Assembly: GCA_022484805.1 (NCBI GenBank)
Contig: JAKVKP010000003.1
Location: 62,001-126,000, forward strand
DNA from: Streptococcaceae bacterium
GTDB lineage: Bacteria > Bacillota > Bacilli > Lactobacillales > Streptococcaceae
Length of the DNA stretch: 64,000 nt
Direction of reading: 5' to 3'
The first letter of the stretch is position 1; every line of letters starts with the position of its first letter. The notes under the pieces are model-generated. The model had not been told where the DNA came from. It saw nothing but the letters and a program-made list of their open reading frames with translations, and did no database searches. Both the position numbers and the translations under genes were made by a program. Shown here piece by piece: positions 1-9,077 of the stretch.

Positions 1-77
1 TTATACATAATCTCAGAAATCAGTTAAAACCATCGTTAATTTTTGTTATACTTATTTTTAAATGAAAGGTGGCAGAA

Positions 78-1979
78 ATGTTATTACTTCAAGTACAGGA
101 TATTAGTAAATTATTTGGTTCAGACATTCTGTTTGAACACCTTGATATGCAAATTGAGTCAAACGCCAAAATCGGACTTGTCGGTAAAAATGGTGCTGGT
201 AAAAGTACGTTTTTAAAAATTATCGCAGGTATTGAAACGGCTACCTCCGGTGAAATAATTACCAAAAAAAATCTTACTATGAGCTATCTGGATCAAAATA
301 GTGGTTTACAATCCTCACTTACAATTTTCGAAGAATTATTGACCGTTTTTCAAGATTTGATTGACGAAGCAAAGGCACTTAAAAGGCTTGAGCAAAAAAT
401 GGGAGAAGCAACTGGCTCAACATTAGAAGAAATTATGCTTGAATACGATAATCGTAGCGTTGCCTTTACAAATAACGGCGGCTACAGCTATGAAACTGAT
501 GTTAAGGCAGTCTTGAATGGTTTTAATTTTCCAGAATCAAGCTATCATAAAAAAATCAGCGAATTATCGGGTGGCCAAAGAACAAGATTAGCCTTGGCAA
601 AAACATTATTATCAAAGCCAGAATTATTGATTCTTGATGAACCAACTAACCATTTAGACATTCAAACACTTAACTGGCTCGAAAATTACTTAAAAAATTA
701 TAAGCAAGCATTGTTAATTGTCAGCCACGACCGTTATTTTTTGGATAAAACAACCAATCTGACCTATGAAATTTCTAAGCGAACGATGAAGCGTTACGTT
801 GGCAATTACTCAAGCTTTTTAAAGCAAAAAGCGCAGGATTACCAAAGTGAAATCAAAAATTTTAATAAGCAGCAAAAAGAAATTGCCAAGTTAGAACAAT
901 TTGTCGAAAAAAATATTACACGCGCCTCAACGACCAAGCGCGCGCAAAGTAAACGTAAGCAGCTCGAAAAAATATCGGTCCTGGATGCTCCGATGCTGGA
1001 TAATAAAAGTATTCATTTTACATTTCAGATTGATAAACCTTCTGGCAATCTAGTTTTATCAACTGAGCAGCTGGCAATTGGCTATGGCAATCAAAATATC
1101 GCAAAAAATATTACTTTTGAACAGCGACGACAAGAACGATTTGTCATTGTTGGACCAAACGGAATTGGCAAGTCAACATTACTTAAAACAATTATCGGCG
1201 CAATACCACCTCAAGCTGGTAGCTTTAAATTAGGCGCAAATGTCTCGGTTGGGTACTATGATCAAATCCAAGAGCGATTAACCAAAAACAAAACTGTCCT
1301 CAACGAGCTTTGGGACGATTTTTCAACAACACCTGAAAAAGACATTAGATCTCGTTTAGGGGCATTTCTTTTTAGTGGAGATGACGTTAAAAAAACTGTA
1401 GGTGATTTAAGTGGTGGTGAGCGCGCTAGACTTTTGTTAGCAAAGCTATCCATGGAAAATCATAATTTTTTAATCCTAGATGAGCCGACTAACCATTTAG
1501 ATATTGATAGTAAGGAAGTATTAGAGCAGAGCCTTGCAAATTTTGAAGGTACGATTCTATTTGTATCACATGATCGCTACTTCATCAATCAAATTGCCAC
1601 ACAGGTAATCGAGCTAAATCCTGATAGCTCTAAACAGTTTCTAGGTAACTATGATTACTATCTTGAAAAAAAGGCAGAATTTGAAAATAATTTAGCAACC
1701 GTAAAACCAACTGTTAAATCAAATAGTCAGGCTGTCAGCAAAGAGAAGCAACGTGAACAACGTAAGCTAAAACGCTCAATTGAAGCCTTGGAAATGGAAA
1801 TGGAAAAACTTGATGCAGAAATCGAAAGCATCCACCAAGCCTTACTCAAACCCGAACTAGCTCAGGATTACGAAAAGCTACATCAGCTTAATGACGAGCT
1901 TGAAGCAAAAGAAAGCGCGCAAATCAGAGTGATGTCCGATTGGGAAAAACAATCTTTGGAATTGGAAGCATTTGAATAA
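78..1979 (+). CDS. ABC-F family ATPase (Uup/YfmR/YdiF-like)
   Basis: Cytosolic duplicated ATP-binding protein without membrane segments; ABC-F proteins act on the ribosome, resolving stalled translation or protecting it from antibiotics. The first NBD has Walker A GKNGAGKST (about residues 36-44), LSGGQ and LLILDEPTNHLD. The second has GPNGIGKST, LSGGE and FLILDEPTNHLD. A charged linker lies between them and a C-terminal coiled coil (last about 80 residues, rich in K/E/L) follows, as in Uup/YfmR/YdiF. An in-frame GTG lies at 69, but AAAGGTGG at 65-72 sits 5 bases before the ATG at 78, so the ATG is preferred. It converges with the ADP-ribosylglycohydrolase and shares a terminator with it. The exact ABC-F subfamily cannot be fixed by eye. 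Confidence 0.9.
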   Translation: MLLLQVQDISKLFGSDILFEHLDMQIESNAKIGLVGKNGAGKSTFLKIIAGIETATSGEIITKKNLTMSYLDQNSGLQSSLTIFEELLTVFQDLIDEAKALKRLEQKMGEATGSTLEEIMLEYDNRSVAFTNNGGYSYETDVKAVLNGFNFPESSYHKKISELSGGQRTRLALAKTLLSKPELLILDEPTNHLDIQTLNWLENYLKNYKQALLIVSHDRYFLDKTTNLTYEISKRTMKRYVGNYSSFLKQKAQDYQSEIKNFNKQQKEIAKLEQFVEKNITRASTTKRAQSKRKQLEKISVLDAPMLDNKSIHFTFQIDKPSGNLVLSTEQLAIGYGNQNIAKNITFEQRRQERFVIVGPNGIGKSTLLKTIIGAIPPQAGSFKLGANVSVGYYDQIQERLTKNKTVLNELWDDFSTTPEKDIRSRLGAFLFSGDDVKKTVGDLSGGERARLLLAKLSMENHNFLILDEPTNHLDIDSKEVLEQSLANFEGTILFVSHDRYFINQIATQVIELNPDSSKQFLGNYDYYLEKKAEFENNLATVKPTVKSNSQAVSKEKQREQRKLKRSIEALEMEMEKLDAEIESIHQALLKPELAQDYEKLHQLNDELEAKESAQIRVMSDWEKQSLELEAFE

Positions 1980-1997
1980 TTATGCATATTAAATAAC

Positions 1998-2045
1998 CAG
2001 AAAGCGCAATCGTTTATCCATTACAATTACGCTTTCTGATTTTTA
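1998..2045. terminator. Bidirectional intrinsic terminator
   Basis: A 12-base imperfect inverted repeat (AGAAAGCG...CGCTTTCT) with a 15-base loop is followed by a T-rich run rightward. It lies between the convergent ends of the ABC-F gene and the ADP-ribosylglycohydrolase gene and can serve both. Confidence 0.7.
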
Positions 2046-2047
2046 TA

Positions 2048-3049
2048 TTAATCTAAATAAGGAGAAAAGTGAATTAATTGTTCGGCTAGCTCGTCAAAAT
2101 CGAGCTGATTAACTGTCTCCAATGTTTGAATAATTTGAACATCATTAATCGGTTCAATACCGCCGCAAATAGCTGTTGAAATTGCACCAATTGTATCAGT
2201 ATCACCACCCAAGCTTGCTGAAAGCTGAGCCGCCTTCAAAGGATTACCTTGCGCTAAATAAACAATAGCAAAAACACTAGGGATTGTTTCGATTGTTTCC
2301 ACACCAGTACCCAAAACCTCGTAAAGTGTTGTCATAACCTCTTCTTCTGATTTGTTGTCCACGAGTTCACGAACGATAGCTAAACGACGAATTAAAGAAG
2401 CAGTCGCCACATCATAGCCTTTTTTCAAACCAAGTCGAATTGCTGTCTCTGCCAATTCAAAAATTTGATTCAAATCTTTGCCCCCTGCTGATGTATAACT
2501 AATCGCAGCTGCAACTGAGCTGGCACCAGCAATTGCAATGGATGTATTATGAGTTGGAATACAAATTTGATAAACGCGGTTGACTAATTCTTCTAAATTT
2601 TGATAATCTGAAATAATGCCAATCGGAGCAATTTTCATTGCCGCACCATTCGTTGTTCCAAAACGTCCAGTTTGAGTGATTGGGACACCTTTTTTCAATA
2701 AATCTAATGCTTTTCGTGTACTCGGCCCAGAGACAAGCTCAGCTAATTCAGAATCAGCACTCCACTCTTGAAGCTGCTCAATATAGTCTTCAACTGAAAC
2801 TTCACCGTGATATTTATTCAGCATTTTAATCAAAAAAATAGTGTTGATTGTATCATCGGTAATCTGTCCTGCTTTCATATCTCGTATGATTGCACCTTTA
2901 TTAATTGATTTTGAGAATTTCTTAACACCTGCTGGAAATTCTTCTTTAATCATTTGTCGAGTCCATAATTCAGTTGGCATTCCCATTGCATCACCAAGCG
3001 CAACACCAACTAAAATTCCTTTAATTCTCTGGATAAGTGTGTCTGCCAT
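2048..3049 (-). CDS. ADP-ribosylglycohydrolase (DraG/ARH family)
   Basis: Predicted binuclear-metal hydrolase that cleaves N- or O-glycosidic ADP-ribose or related ribosyl bonds. All family blocks are visible in order: GVALGDAMG near the N-terminus, metal-binding ITDDT (about residues 63-67), TNGAAMKIAPIG (about 128-139), THNTS (about 165-169) and LGGDTDTIGA (about 279-288). At 333 residues it has normal length and looks intact. The start overlaps the end of the upstream EIIA gene by 40 bp. A GGAAAAAAGGA ribosome site precedes the ATG, and the family motif begins at once, so a later start is unlikely. It is the last gene of a PTS operon that contains no phospho-glycosidase, which suggests it processes the imported compound. 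That role is inference. Confidence 0.88.
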   Translation of the reverse strand: MADTLIQRIKGILVGVALGDAMGMPTELWTRQMIKEEFPAGVKKFSKSINKGAIIRDMKAGQITDDTINTIFLIKMLNKYHGEVSVEDYIEQLQEWSADSELAELVSGPSTRKALDLLKKGVPITQTGRFGTTNGAAMKIAPIGIISDYQNLEELVNRVYQICIPTHNTSIAIAGASSVAAAISYTSAGGKDLNQIFELAETAIRLGLKKGYDVATASLIRRLAIVRELVDNKSEEEVMTTLYEVLGTGVETIETIPSVFAIVYLAQGNPLKAAQLSASLGGDTDTIGAISTAICGGIEPINDVQIIQTLETVNQLDFDELAEQLIHFSPYLD

Positions 3050-3489
3050 TCCTTTTTTCCTCTTTCCTCTAGCATTAATATTGGTTGTAAATAATTCACT
3101 TCACTTTTAGTTGATTGCAAAATATTATGTAAATCATTCTCTATTACAATTATCATGCAACGCAAGTCAACACCTTGTTTTTTTAAAGCAACTAAATCAA
3201 AGGTAATTAAAGTCTGTCCTTCCGATATTGTTGCATTTTGTCCAAAATGGATACAAAAATCTTTCTGCAAAACTTTTTTACTGTTAACCCCAAGATGAAT
3301 TAATAATTTTTCCTTAAATTGATTCTCTAATATCAGAGTATGATGATTCGAAAAAAGTTTAATTATTCTACCATCAAAAGGCGCAATTAAACGACCTTCG
3401 TATGGTAAAATCGCGATCCCGTCTCCAATGACCCCTTGAGCCAATGGATGTTGTTCTATTTCAGAAAGTAAAAAAAGCTTTCCCTTCAA
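3010..3489 (-). CDS. PTS glucose-type EIIA domain protein
   Basis: Cytosolic phosphocarrier of the glucose superfamily PTS; it takes phosphate from HPr and passes it to EIIB. The crr-like fold motifs are visible: GDGIAI (about residues 22-27), IAPFDG, the auxiliary His at about 49-50 (SNHH) and the phosphorylated His at about 65 in LLIHLGV. At 159 residues it is a single free-standing domain. In BglP-type permeases this domain is usually fused to EIIBC, but here it is a separate gene 8 bp after the EIIBC gene. It presumably serves that permease. Its 3' end overlaps the hydrolase gene by 40 bp, indicating translational coupling. Confidence 0.9.
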   Translation of the reverse strand: MKGKLFLLSEIEQHPLAQGVIGDGIAILPYEGRLIAPFDGRIIKLFSNHHTLILENQFKEKLLIHLGVNSKKVLQKDFCIHFGQNATISEGQTLITFDLVALKKQGVDLRCMIIVIENDLHNILQSTKSEVNYLQPILMLEERGKKEWQTHLSRELKEF

Positions 3490-3497
3490 GGGCGACC

Positions 3498-4958
3498 TTA
3501 AATAATTGACTTTTTTTCTGTTTGAATATCCAGCCTTTCCTCCTTGAGATTTGGCGTTTCTGAGTAAGTAAGGTAGCCGAGAATAAAGCCAACAATTAAA
3601 GTGGCAATAGTTGCCATTACTGCAATTAAGAAGTTTGAGTAATCTCCATTTTTCGGATTAATAAAACCACCAATTCCAAATAAACCAATCGTGCTTGCAT
3701 AATTTCGTACTGAAAATAAGGCAATAATTAAACCACCAAAAGCACTTGATAAGCAACTAATGTAAAAACGCTTTTTAACAGGTAAAGTAACCCCATACAT
3801 CGCTGGTTCAATGATACAGAAAATAGTTGAAACAATTGAGGAAACACAAACAGATTTCTCTTTTTTATTCTTTGTTCTGATATAAACGGCAAATGTTACT
3901 GCCATTTGTGCAAATGGTACTGTATAAATCATTGGCAACAAATTATCAAAGCCTTGAGTTGCTAAATTATTAATACCAATCGCAACAACAGGCCAATGTA
4001 ATCCGAGTAACACTAGTGGTTGATAGAATAAGCCAATTACAAAACCTGCAATCGAAGGTGAAAAGCCATAGACCAAATTAATAGCAGCCGTAATTAATGC
4101 GCTCGCAAAATTGGCAATTGGACCAAAGAGAAGAATTGTTGCTGGAATACCTATAATCAAGGTAATCATTGGTACGAGTGTGAAACGTAAGGTTTTTGGA
4201 ATAATTTCATTTAATTTTCGTTCAATTTTAGAAATAAAGAACATTGCCAAAATAATTGGAATAACCGTTGAAGTGTAACCATTCGTTGGAAAAATAATTG
4301 GCAGGCCAAAAAAAGTTTTATAAACTGGTGTCGCTAAAAATGTATGATTAAATAAAGTATACAGTGCATCTCCAGAAGTTAAATCTGTTAATAAAGAAGG
4401 AAAAACTAAGGTCGCTCCAATAATCATTCCAATGTACCCATCAGTTTTAAATGCTTTCGCACTTGTATAGCCTAAAACAATTGGAAAGAAAGTGAATAAG
4501 GCATTACCTAAAGCGCTTAAAATGATATACTCGCCCTTACTTGAATCAGTTAAATTAAATGTTGTTAATAGTGATAAGATTCCCAAAACAAGAGAAGTTC
4601 CAATTAATACGCCAAGTGTTGGTGTAATAACTTTAGTAATAATTGCAATAAAGCGATTAATCAAACCCTTATCAGTCTCTTCATTAAACGCAGTTGCATT
4701 CTTTTTCTCCAGACCCAATGGCACAATTAATTCATCAAAAACCTCACTGACATGCGTCCCGATTACAATTTGATATTGTCCACCGGAAAATTGTGCTGTA
4801 ATAACTTGAGGATGCGCCAAAATTACCTTCTCATTGACTAAATTATCGTCCTTTAAACTAAACCTTAAACGAGTCATGCAATGATTAACATCCTGAATGT
4901 TATTTTTAGTCCCAACATTTTCAATAATAAATGCAACTAAATCGTCATACTTTTTCAT
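3498..4958 (-). CDS. PTS beta-glucoside-type EIIBC permease
   Basis: Membrane sugar permease that phosphorylates its substrate during uptake. The N-terminal EIIB domain holds the phosphocysteine, about Cys27 in HCMTRLRF. The C-terminal EIIC domain has about ten hydrophobic segments. The blocks YQPLVLLGLHW and IIEPAMYGVTLP are those of the beta-glucoside (BglP) group of the glucose superfamily rather than TreB. At 486 residues it lacks the EIIA domain, which is encoded separately downstream. It lies 15 bp after the antiterminator gene. Substrate is unknown: no phospho-beta-glucosidase is in the operon, and an ADP-ribosylglycohydrolase is present instead. Confidence 0.88.
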   Translation of the reverse strand: MKKYDDLVAFIIENVGTKNNIQDVNHCMTRLRFSLKDDNLVNEKVILAHPQVITAQFSGGQYQIVIGTHVSEVFDELIVPLGLEKKNATAFNEETDKGLINRFIAIITKVITPTLGVLIGTSLVLGILSLLTTFNLTDSSKGEYIILSALGNALFTFFPIVLGYTSAKAFKTDGYIGMIIGATLVFPSLLTDLTSGDALYTLFNHTFLATPVYKTFFGLPIIFPTNGYTSTVIPIILAMFFISKIERKLNEIIPKTLRFTLVPMITLIIGIPATILLFGPIANFASALITAAINLVYGFSPSIAGFVIGLFYQPLVLLGLHWPVVAIGINNLATQGFDNLLPMIYTVPFAQMAVTFAVYIRTKNKKEKSVCVSSIVSTIFCIIEPAMYGVTLPVKKRFYISCLSSAFGGLIIALFSVRNYASTIGLFGIGGFINPKNGDYSNFLIAVMATIATLIVGFILGYLTYSETPNLKEERLDIQTEKKSII

Positions 4959-4973
4959 AAAAACCTCCTATTT

Positions 4974-5825
4974 TTATTGCTTTTCACTGTCATTGGCAAC
5001 AATTCTTTGAATATGTAGCGTTAAATACATTTTTTCTTCAGGCGATAACGGAAATTGATACTTTTTATTAATATGATTTTCCAATAACATGACACATTTA
5101 TATATATTGCGATATTTTTCTTGGATTAGTTCAAGTAGATCCTCATTTCCAAGCTGCTCTTCGCTTGCAAGTCCTGCTACAACACGTTGTGCAAAAAAGC
5201 GAACGTGAGTAATAAAACGCTGATATTGCATTGACGAAGTATCGAAATCAATTCCAAAATAATAATGAACACTATCTGTTACTTCCTGTATAATCTGAAT
5301 CACTCGCTGAATATCACCAACCTCTGTATAACCAATATCAGCATTTAGTAAATGTAAAGTAATAAATCCAGCCTCTTCAATCGGTAACTCTAAATCAAAA
5401 AGTTGATTCATACGTTCCAGACCATAGACACCAACTTCGTATTCTGTAGGATAAAAATTTTTGATATCCCAAAGCAATACATTTTTATAATAATAATCTT
5501 CCTTAGAACGGTTTAACGAAAAATGTAAGTGATCTGACAAGGTGAGATAAACAGCATCACTAACCGTTTTCTCAGTTTTTTCCATGTAATAATTAATAAT
5601 CTCGGTAACTACTTGAAAAATTTCTTCCGGCACATTATGAATCAGATAAGCAAGCTTTTTCCCAAAATCAGAATTAGTTAAAATAAAAGTTTTCTGAATT
5701 CGATTTTGTTCTACTTTTTGTCCTGCTTTTTTATTAAAAGCAATTCCGCGTCCCATAACAATTTTTTCAACACCATCTTGCTCTACTATTAAAAAATTAT
5801 TATTTAAAATATTTTTAATAATCAT
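4974..5825 (-). CDS. BglG/LicT family transcriptional antiterminator
   Basis: RNA-binding regulator that, when its PRDs are suitably phosphorylated by the PTS, stabilises an RAT hairpin and prevents termination in its own leader. The N-terminal CAT RNA-binding domain (about residues 1-55) is evident in MIIKNILNNNF and VMGRGIAFNKKAGQ. It is followed by PRD1 (about 65-165) and PRD2 (about 175-280), with His residues in ...HNVPEE..., ...SDHLHFSL..., ...ITLHLLNA... and ...LTLHIQRI.... It is first in the operon, ahead of EIIBC, EIIA and the hydrolase. Its own leader carries a matching RAT-like element and terminator, so it very likely controls this operon. Confidence 0.92.
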   Translation of the reverse strand: MIIKNILNNNFLIVEQDGVEKIVMGRGIAFNKKAGQKVEQNRIQKTFILTNSDFGKKLAYLIHNVPEEIFQVVTEIINYYMEKTEKTVSDAVYLTLSDHLHFSLNRSKEDYYYKNVLLWDIKNFYPTEYEVGVYGLERMNQLFDLELPIEEAGFITLHLLNADIGYTEVGDIQRVIQIIQEVTDSVHYYFGIDFDTSSMQYQRFITHVRFFAQRVVAGLASEEQLGNEDLLELIQEKYRNIYKCVMLLENHINKKYQFPLSPEEKMYLTLHIQRIVANDSEKQ

Positions 5826-5839
5826 TGTAACTCCCTTTA

Positions 5840-5880
5840 AAACAAAAATGACCTATCTCCCCATAATAGGAAGATAGGTC
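5840..5880 (-). terminator. Leader terminator of the PTS operon
   Basis: On the minus strand a perfect 9-base stem (GACCTATCT at 5850-5858 against AGATAGGTC at 5872-5880) is followed by ATTTTTGTTTT. It lies 15-55 bases before the antiterminator start codon. Its 5' arm shares bases with the RAT-like element, as in LicT/SacY-type antitermination. Confidence 0.85.
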
Positions 5881-5909
5881 TAGCTTGCAACTGAATACAA
5901 TTACTACCC
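5876..5909 (-). promoter_or_regulatory. RAT-like ribonucleic antiterminator
   Basis: On the minus strand the sequence starts GGGTAGTAATTG and ends CAGTTGCAAGCTAGACCT. It can fold with GGGT pairing ACCT and AATTG pairing CAGTT, leaving asymmetric internal loops. This resembles known LicT/SacY RATs (GGnTTGTTACTG...GCAGGCAAnACCT). It overlaps the 5' arm of the terminator, so the two structures exclude each other. Specificity for the adjacent LicT-like protein is inferred. Confidence 0.75.
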
Positions 5910-5974
5910 TAAAACTCAAAATAATTATAAAAATTAAGAAGAGGCACCAAAACAGATGCTATATAATTGGCTTA

Positions 5975-6003
5975 ATTATATTATGTACTTTAATTATTGT
6001 CAA
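5975..6003 (-). promoter_or_regulatory. Consensus sigma-A promoter of the PTS operon
   Basis: The minus strand reads TTGACA (6003-5998), a 17-base spacer, then TATAAT (5980-5975): both hexamers are exact. Transcription would start about 60 bases before the RAT-like element. Control by antitermination fits a strong constitutive promoter. The rest of the gene-free stretch 5910-6161 shows no convincing reading frame. Confidence 0.85.
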
Positions 6004-6161
6004 ATTATCTCAAGATTATGTATCCAATAAATCCAATTCACTATTTTATACAAATTCAATCATTCAAATAATCTATTCGTCCAAGAAAAAATAGGCATCC
6101 AATATATAACTACTTTTTTTCACTATTAAAAACTAAAAAAATGTATATGCTCAAGTATTTT

Positions 6162-6956
6162 CTATCTGGACATTGGTTTCTTTTTAAACAAATAACCAAA
6201 AATTACAATGCCAACCACTACAAGCACTAGAGAGAGCACTTGTGATACTCGAATTGTATTACCAATCATCAGACTGTCTGTCCGTAAGCCCTCGATGAAA
6301 AATCGGCCAATACCGTACCAAACGAGATAAAAAGCAAATAATTGTCCGGATTTTATCCATTTTTGATGCCGAATTAGCATTAAGATTGCAAAACCTACCA
6401 AATTCCAAACGGATTCATACAAGAAAGTAGGTTGGTGATAAACGCCATCCACCTTCATTTGGTTCACAATAAAGTCTGGCAAATGCAATGTTTCTTTTAG
6501 AAAGTGATATGATGTGGGCTCACCATAAGCTTCTTGATTGACGAAATTCCCCCATCTACCAACCGCTTGACCTAAAATCACACTTGGTGTCGCAATATCT
6601 AAAAATTTCAATCTAGGTATCACACGATAATAAGTAAAAACGAGCAAACAAATAAAACCAGCAATTAAGCCGCCGTAAATAGCAAGACCCCCCTGCCAAA
6701 TCGCAAAAACAGAAAGTGGATTATCACGATAAGCCTGCAAATCAAATAGCACATAATAGATTCGAGCACCAATAATAGCAATCGGAAAGGTAATCAGTAT
6801 GAAATCTAAAATATCATCTGACTTTAATCCTTGTCTAACAGCCTCTTTTTGAGCAAGATAAACCCCAGCAATTGCACCAGCTAAAATAATTACCGCATAC
6901 CAGTGAATTTCTAAGCCAAAAATACGAAGTGCAATTGGATCAATATTAAATAACAT
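6162..6956 (-). CDS. lgt: Prolipoprotein diacylglyceryl transferase Lgt
   Basis: Integral membrane enzyme that transfers diacylglycerol from phosphatidylglycerol to the lipobox cysteine of prolipoproteins. The Lgt signature region is visible (GGLAIYGGLIAG at about residues 88-99, then GQAVGRWGNFVNQEAYG at about 129-145, and RFFIEGLRTD near 218-227). There are about seven hydrophobic segments and 264 residues, normal for the family. The ATG overlaps the stop of hprK by one base (TAATG), so the pair is translationally coupled, a typical Firmicutes hprK-lgt arrangement. Confidence 0.96.
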   Translation of the reverse strand: MLFNIDPIALRIFGLEIHWYAVIILAGAIAGVYLAQKEAVRQGLKSDDILDFILITFPIAIIGARIYYVLFDLQAYRDNPLSVFAIWQGGLAIYGGLIAGFICLLVFTYYRVIPRLKFLDIATPSVILGQAVGRWGNFVNQEAYGEPTSYHFLKETLHLPDFIVNQMKVDGVYHQPTFLYESVWNLVGFAILMLIRHQKWIKSGQLFAFYLVWYGIGRFFIEGLRTDSLMIGNTIRVSQVLSLVLVVVGIVIFGYLFKKKPMSR

Positions 6957-7900
6957 TAGACTTCACCCTCTGATGAATTTTGATTAATCAATCGATCTAA
7001 TCGCTTCCCAAATTCTGCAGTCGCATCAAAGCCCATTGTTTTCGCTCTAAAGTTCATCGCCGCTGCCTCAATGATAATTGAAAGATTTCGACCTGTCTTA
7101 ACTGGAATTTTTAATTGAGGAATATCAACACCTGCAATTGAAATATTTTGTGTGCCATTTCCTAAGCGGTCGTATGCTTTATCAGTTGAAAAATTTTCAA
7201 GATAAATTGCAAGCTGAACTTGCATTGAATTCCTAACAGCAGAAGCACCAAATAGATTCATCACATCAATTATACCAACACCACGGATTTCAAGCATGTG
7301 TTCTAAAATTTTAGGTGGTTCACCGATAGCAGTTAACTCATCTTTTTGATAAACATCAACACGATCATCAGCAACTAAGCGATGTCCACGCTTTAATAAT
7401 TCTAGCCCCGTTTCACTTTTACCAATGCCACTATCACCTTGAATTAAAACACCTAAGCCATAGATATCCATTAAAACGCCATGAATGCTTGTGCGACTCG
7501 CTAGGCGATCATCTAAAAAACTAGAAACCTCACCAACTAAACGACTAGTTGCAACAGGTGAACGCAGAATTGGAATATCTTTCTCCTCAGCCGCAATCTT
7601 CATTTCTTCAGCAACCTCCAAACCTCGCGCCACAATAATTGCTGGCGTGTCTTGGCAGCTCAATTTACGCATAATCATCAGACGCTCACTAGGCACCATT
7701 TGCTCAGAAAATGAAACTTCTTTTTTTCCAAACATTTGAATTCGCTCATGTGTATAATAGCTAAAATAGCCGGTTAATTCTAAGCCCGGACGTGAAATAT
7801 CTGCTGTCGTAATTTTACGCTCTAAAGACTGCTGATCACCAGAGACGACTTCAAGGTTTATTTTGCTAACCAATTGACTAACTTTCACAAACTCGCTCAT
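6956..7900 (-). CDS. hprK: HPr kinase/phosphorylase HprK
   Basis: Bifunctional regulator of carbon catabolite control: it phosphorylates HPr at Ser46 with ATP and reverses this with phosphate. The P-loop GDSGIGKS is at about residues 155-162, catalytic His140 lies just before GVLMDIYG, and the HprK signature [10 protein letters not shown] is at about 204-213. The length of 314 residues is typical. It follows yqeH by 18 bp and overlaps lgt by one base. With the cre-like site at pflB, it implies a CcpA/HPr-Ser-P system. Confidence 0.97.
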   Translation of the reverse strand: MSEFVKVSQLVSKINLEVVSGDQQSLERKITTADISRPGLELTGYFSYYTHERIQMFGKKEVSFSEQMVPSERLMIMRKLSCQDTPAIIVARGLEVAEEMKIAAEEKDIPILRSPVATSRLVGEVSSFLDDRLASRTSIHGVLMDIYGLGVLIQGDSGIGKSETGLELLKRGHRLVADDRVDVYQKDELTAIGEPPKILEHMLEIRGVGIIDVMNLFGASAVRNSMQVQLAIYLENFSTDKAYDRLGNGTQNISIAGVDIPQLKIPVKTGRNLSIIIEAAAMNFRAKTMGFDATAEFGKRLDRLINQNSSEGEV

Positions 7901-7918
7901 CTATTTACTCTCCTATCA

Positions 7919-9031
7919 CTAAATAATTGACTTCCTAATCAAGACGCTAACTCCCTGAGGCACCCATGCAGCGATAACCGCCTTTTCACGCACCTTAAGC
8001 CAGCCTAGTCCAGAAAAAACAATATCTGTCGGTTCTTTAATACTAAATTCATGTCGGACAAGCTTCGGAAAATCAGCCACTTCATCCTGATGTGGTGGTT
8101 GAATCAGCTCGCCTAGGTGCTTTTGATAAAAATCCGTTGCCTTTTCTAGCTTTGTTCGATGAATCTCTAAATCATTTGAAAAATAACCAGTAAAGCTTTG
8201 ACGTTCCCCTTGAATAAAATCAAATCTTGCTAAGCCTGCTAAAAATAAAGTTTGCTCTGGATTTAATTGATATGTTTTCGGCTTAATTTCTTTTTGCGGT
8301 GAAACAATTTTCAAATCTCGTTCACCAATATAATGCGCCATTTGATGACGGTGAATAATCCCCGGTGTGTCAAATAACACCTGACCATCTGCTAGCGGAA
8401 TTTCAATTTTATCTAGCGTCGTTCCCGGAAAACGGCTTGTCGTGATAATATCCTGTTCCCCAGTCGAAAAATTAATAATTTGATTAATTAATGTAGATTT
8501 TCCTACATTTGTTACACCAACTACATATACATCTTTGCCAGCTCGATATTTCTCAATTGCCGCCACTACAGGCTCAACTGCTTGTTTTTTATGAGCCGAG
8601 GTTAAAATAACATCAATCGGTTTAATACCTGCCTGATGCGCCTGTTCAATCAGCCACTGACGAATTCGACTATCCTTAATTGATTTCGGTAAAATATCAC
8701 GTTTATTCGCGACAATTAAAATCGGGTTATGACCTACAAAACGTGTCAAACTAGGAATTAATGAACCATTGAAGTCAAAGATATCAATAACATTGACAAT
8801 TAAGCTATCTGATTGACCAACTTCATTCAATAATTTTAAAAATTCATCATCTGCAATATTAACGTCTTGAATTTCATTGTAATTTCGTAATCGAAAGCAA
8901 CGTTTACAATAAAGCTGACCTGTTTCAAGCCCTTTTTTTAATACTGAACTTGGTGTGTAGCCCGGCTTTGATTCATCATCTGTTTGAATTTGAGCACCGC
9001 AGCCAATACAAAATAAAACTTCCTCTACCAT
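7919..9031 (-). CDS. yqeH: Ribosome biogenesis GTPase YqeH
   Basis: Circularly permuted GTPase needed for 30S subunit assembly. A zinc finger is formed by Cys8, Cys11, Cys42 and Cys45. The G motifs appear in permuted order: G4 NKRD (109-112), G5-like TSAHK (144-148), G1 GVTNVGKST (172-180) and G3 DTPG (221-224). The RNA-binding C-terminal domain follows. The length is 370 residues. It lies between yqeG and hprK on the same strand, in an apparent operon. Confidence 0.96.
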   Translation of the reverse strand: MVEEVLFCIGCGAQIQTDDESKPGYTPSSVLKKGLETGQLYCKRCFRLRNYNEIQDVNIADDEFLKLLNEVGQSDSLIVNVIDIFDFNGSLIPSLTRFVGHNPILIVANKRDILPKSIKDSRIRQWLIEQAHQAGIKPIDVILTSAHKKQAVEPVVAAIEKYRAGKDVYVVGVTNVGKSTLINQIINFSTGEQDIITTSRFPGTTLDKIEIPLADGQVLFDTPGIIHRHQMAHYIGERDLKIVSPQKEIKPKTYQLNPEQTLFLAGLARFDFIQGERQSFTGYFSNDLEIHRTKLEKATDFYQKHLGELIQPPHQDEVADFPKLVRHEFSIKEPTDIVFSGLGWLKVREKAVIAAWVPQGVSVLIRKSII

Positions 9032-9077
9032 CTACCATTCCTATTCTCTCGTTTAAACCAAGTAATATCTGATTTCA

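Noticed and set aside
2841-3110. 89-codon rightward frame opposite the DraG/EIIA junction
   Set aside because: It is the shadow of two conserved overlapping genes on the minus strand.
5885-6094. 69-codon rightward open frame
   Set aside because: It covers the antisense of the PTS leader (promoter and RAT), has AT-driven codons, no ribosome site and no recognisable similarity.
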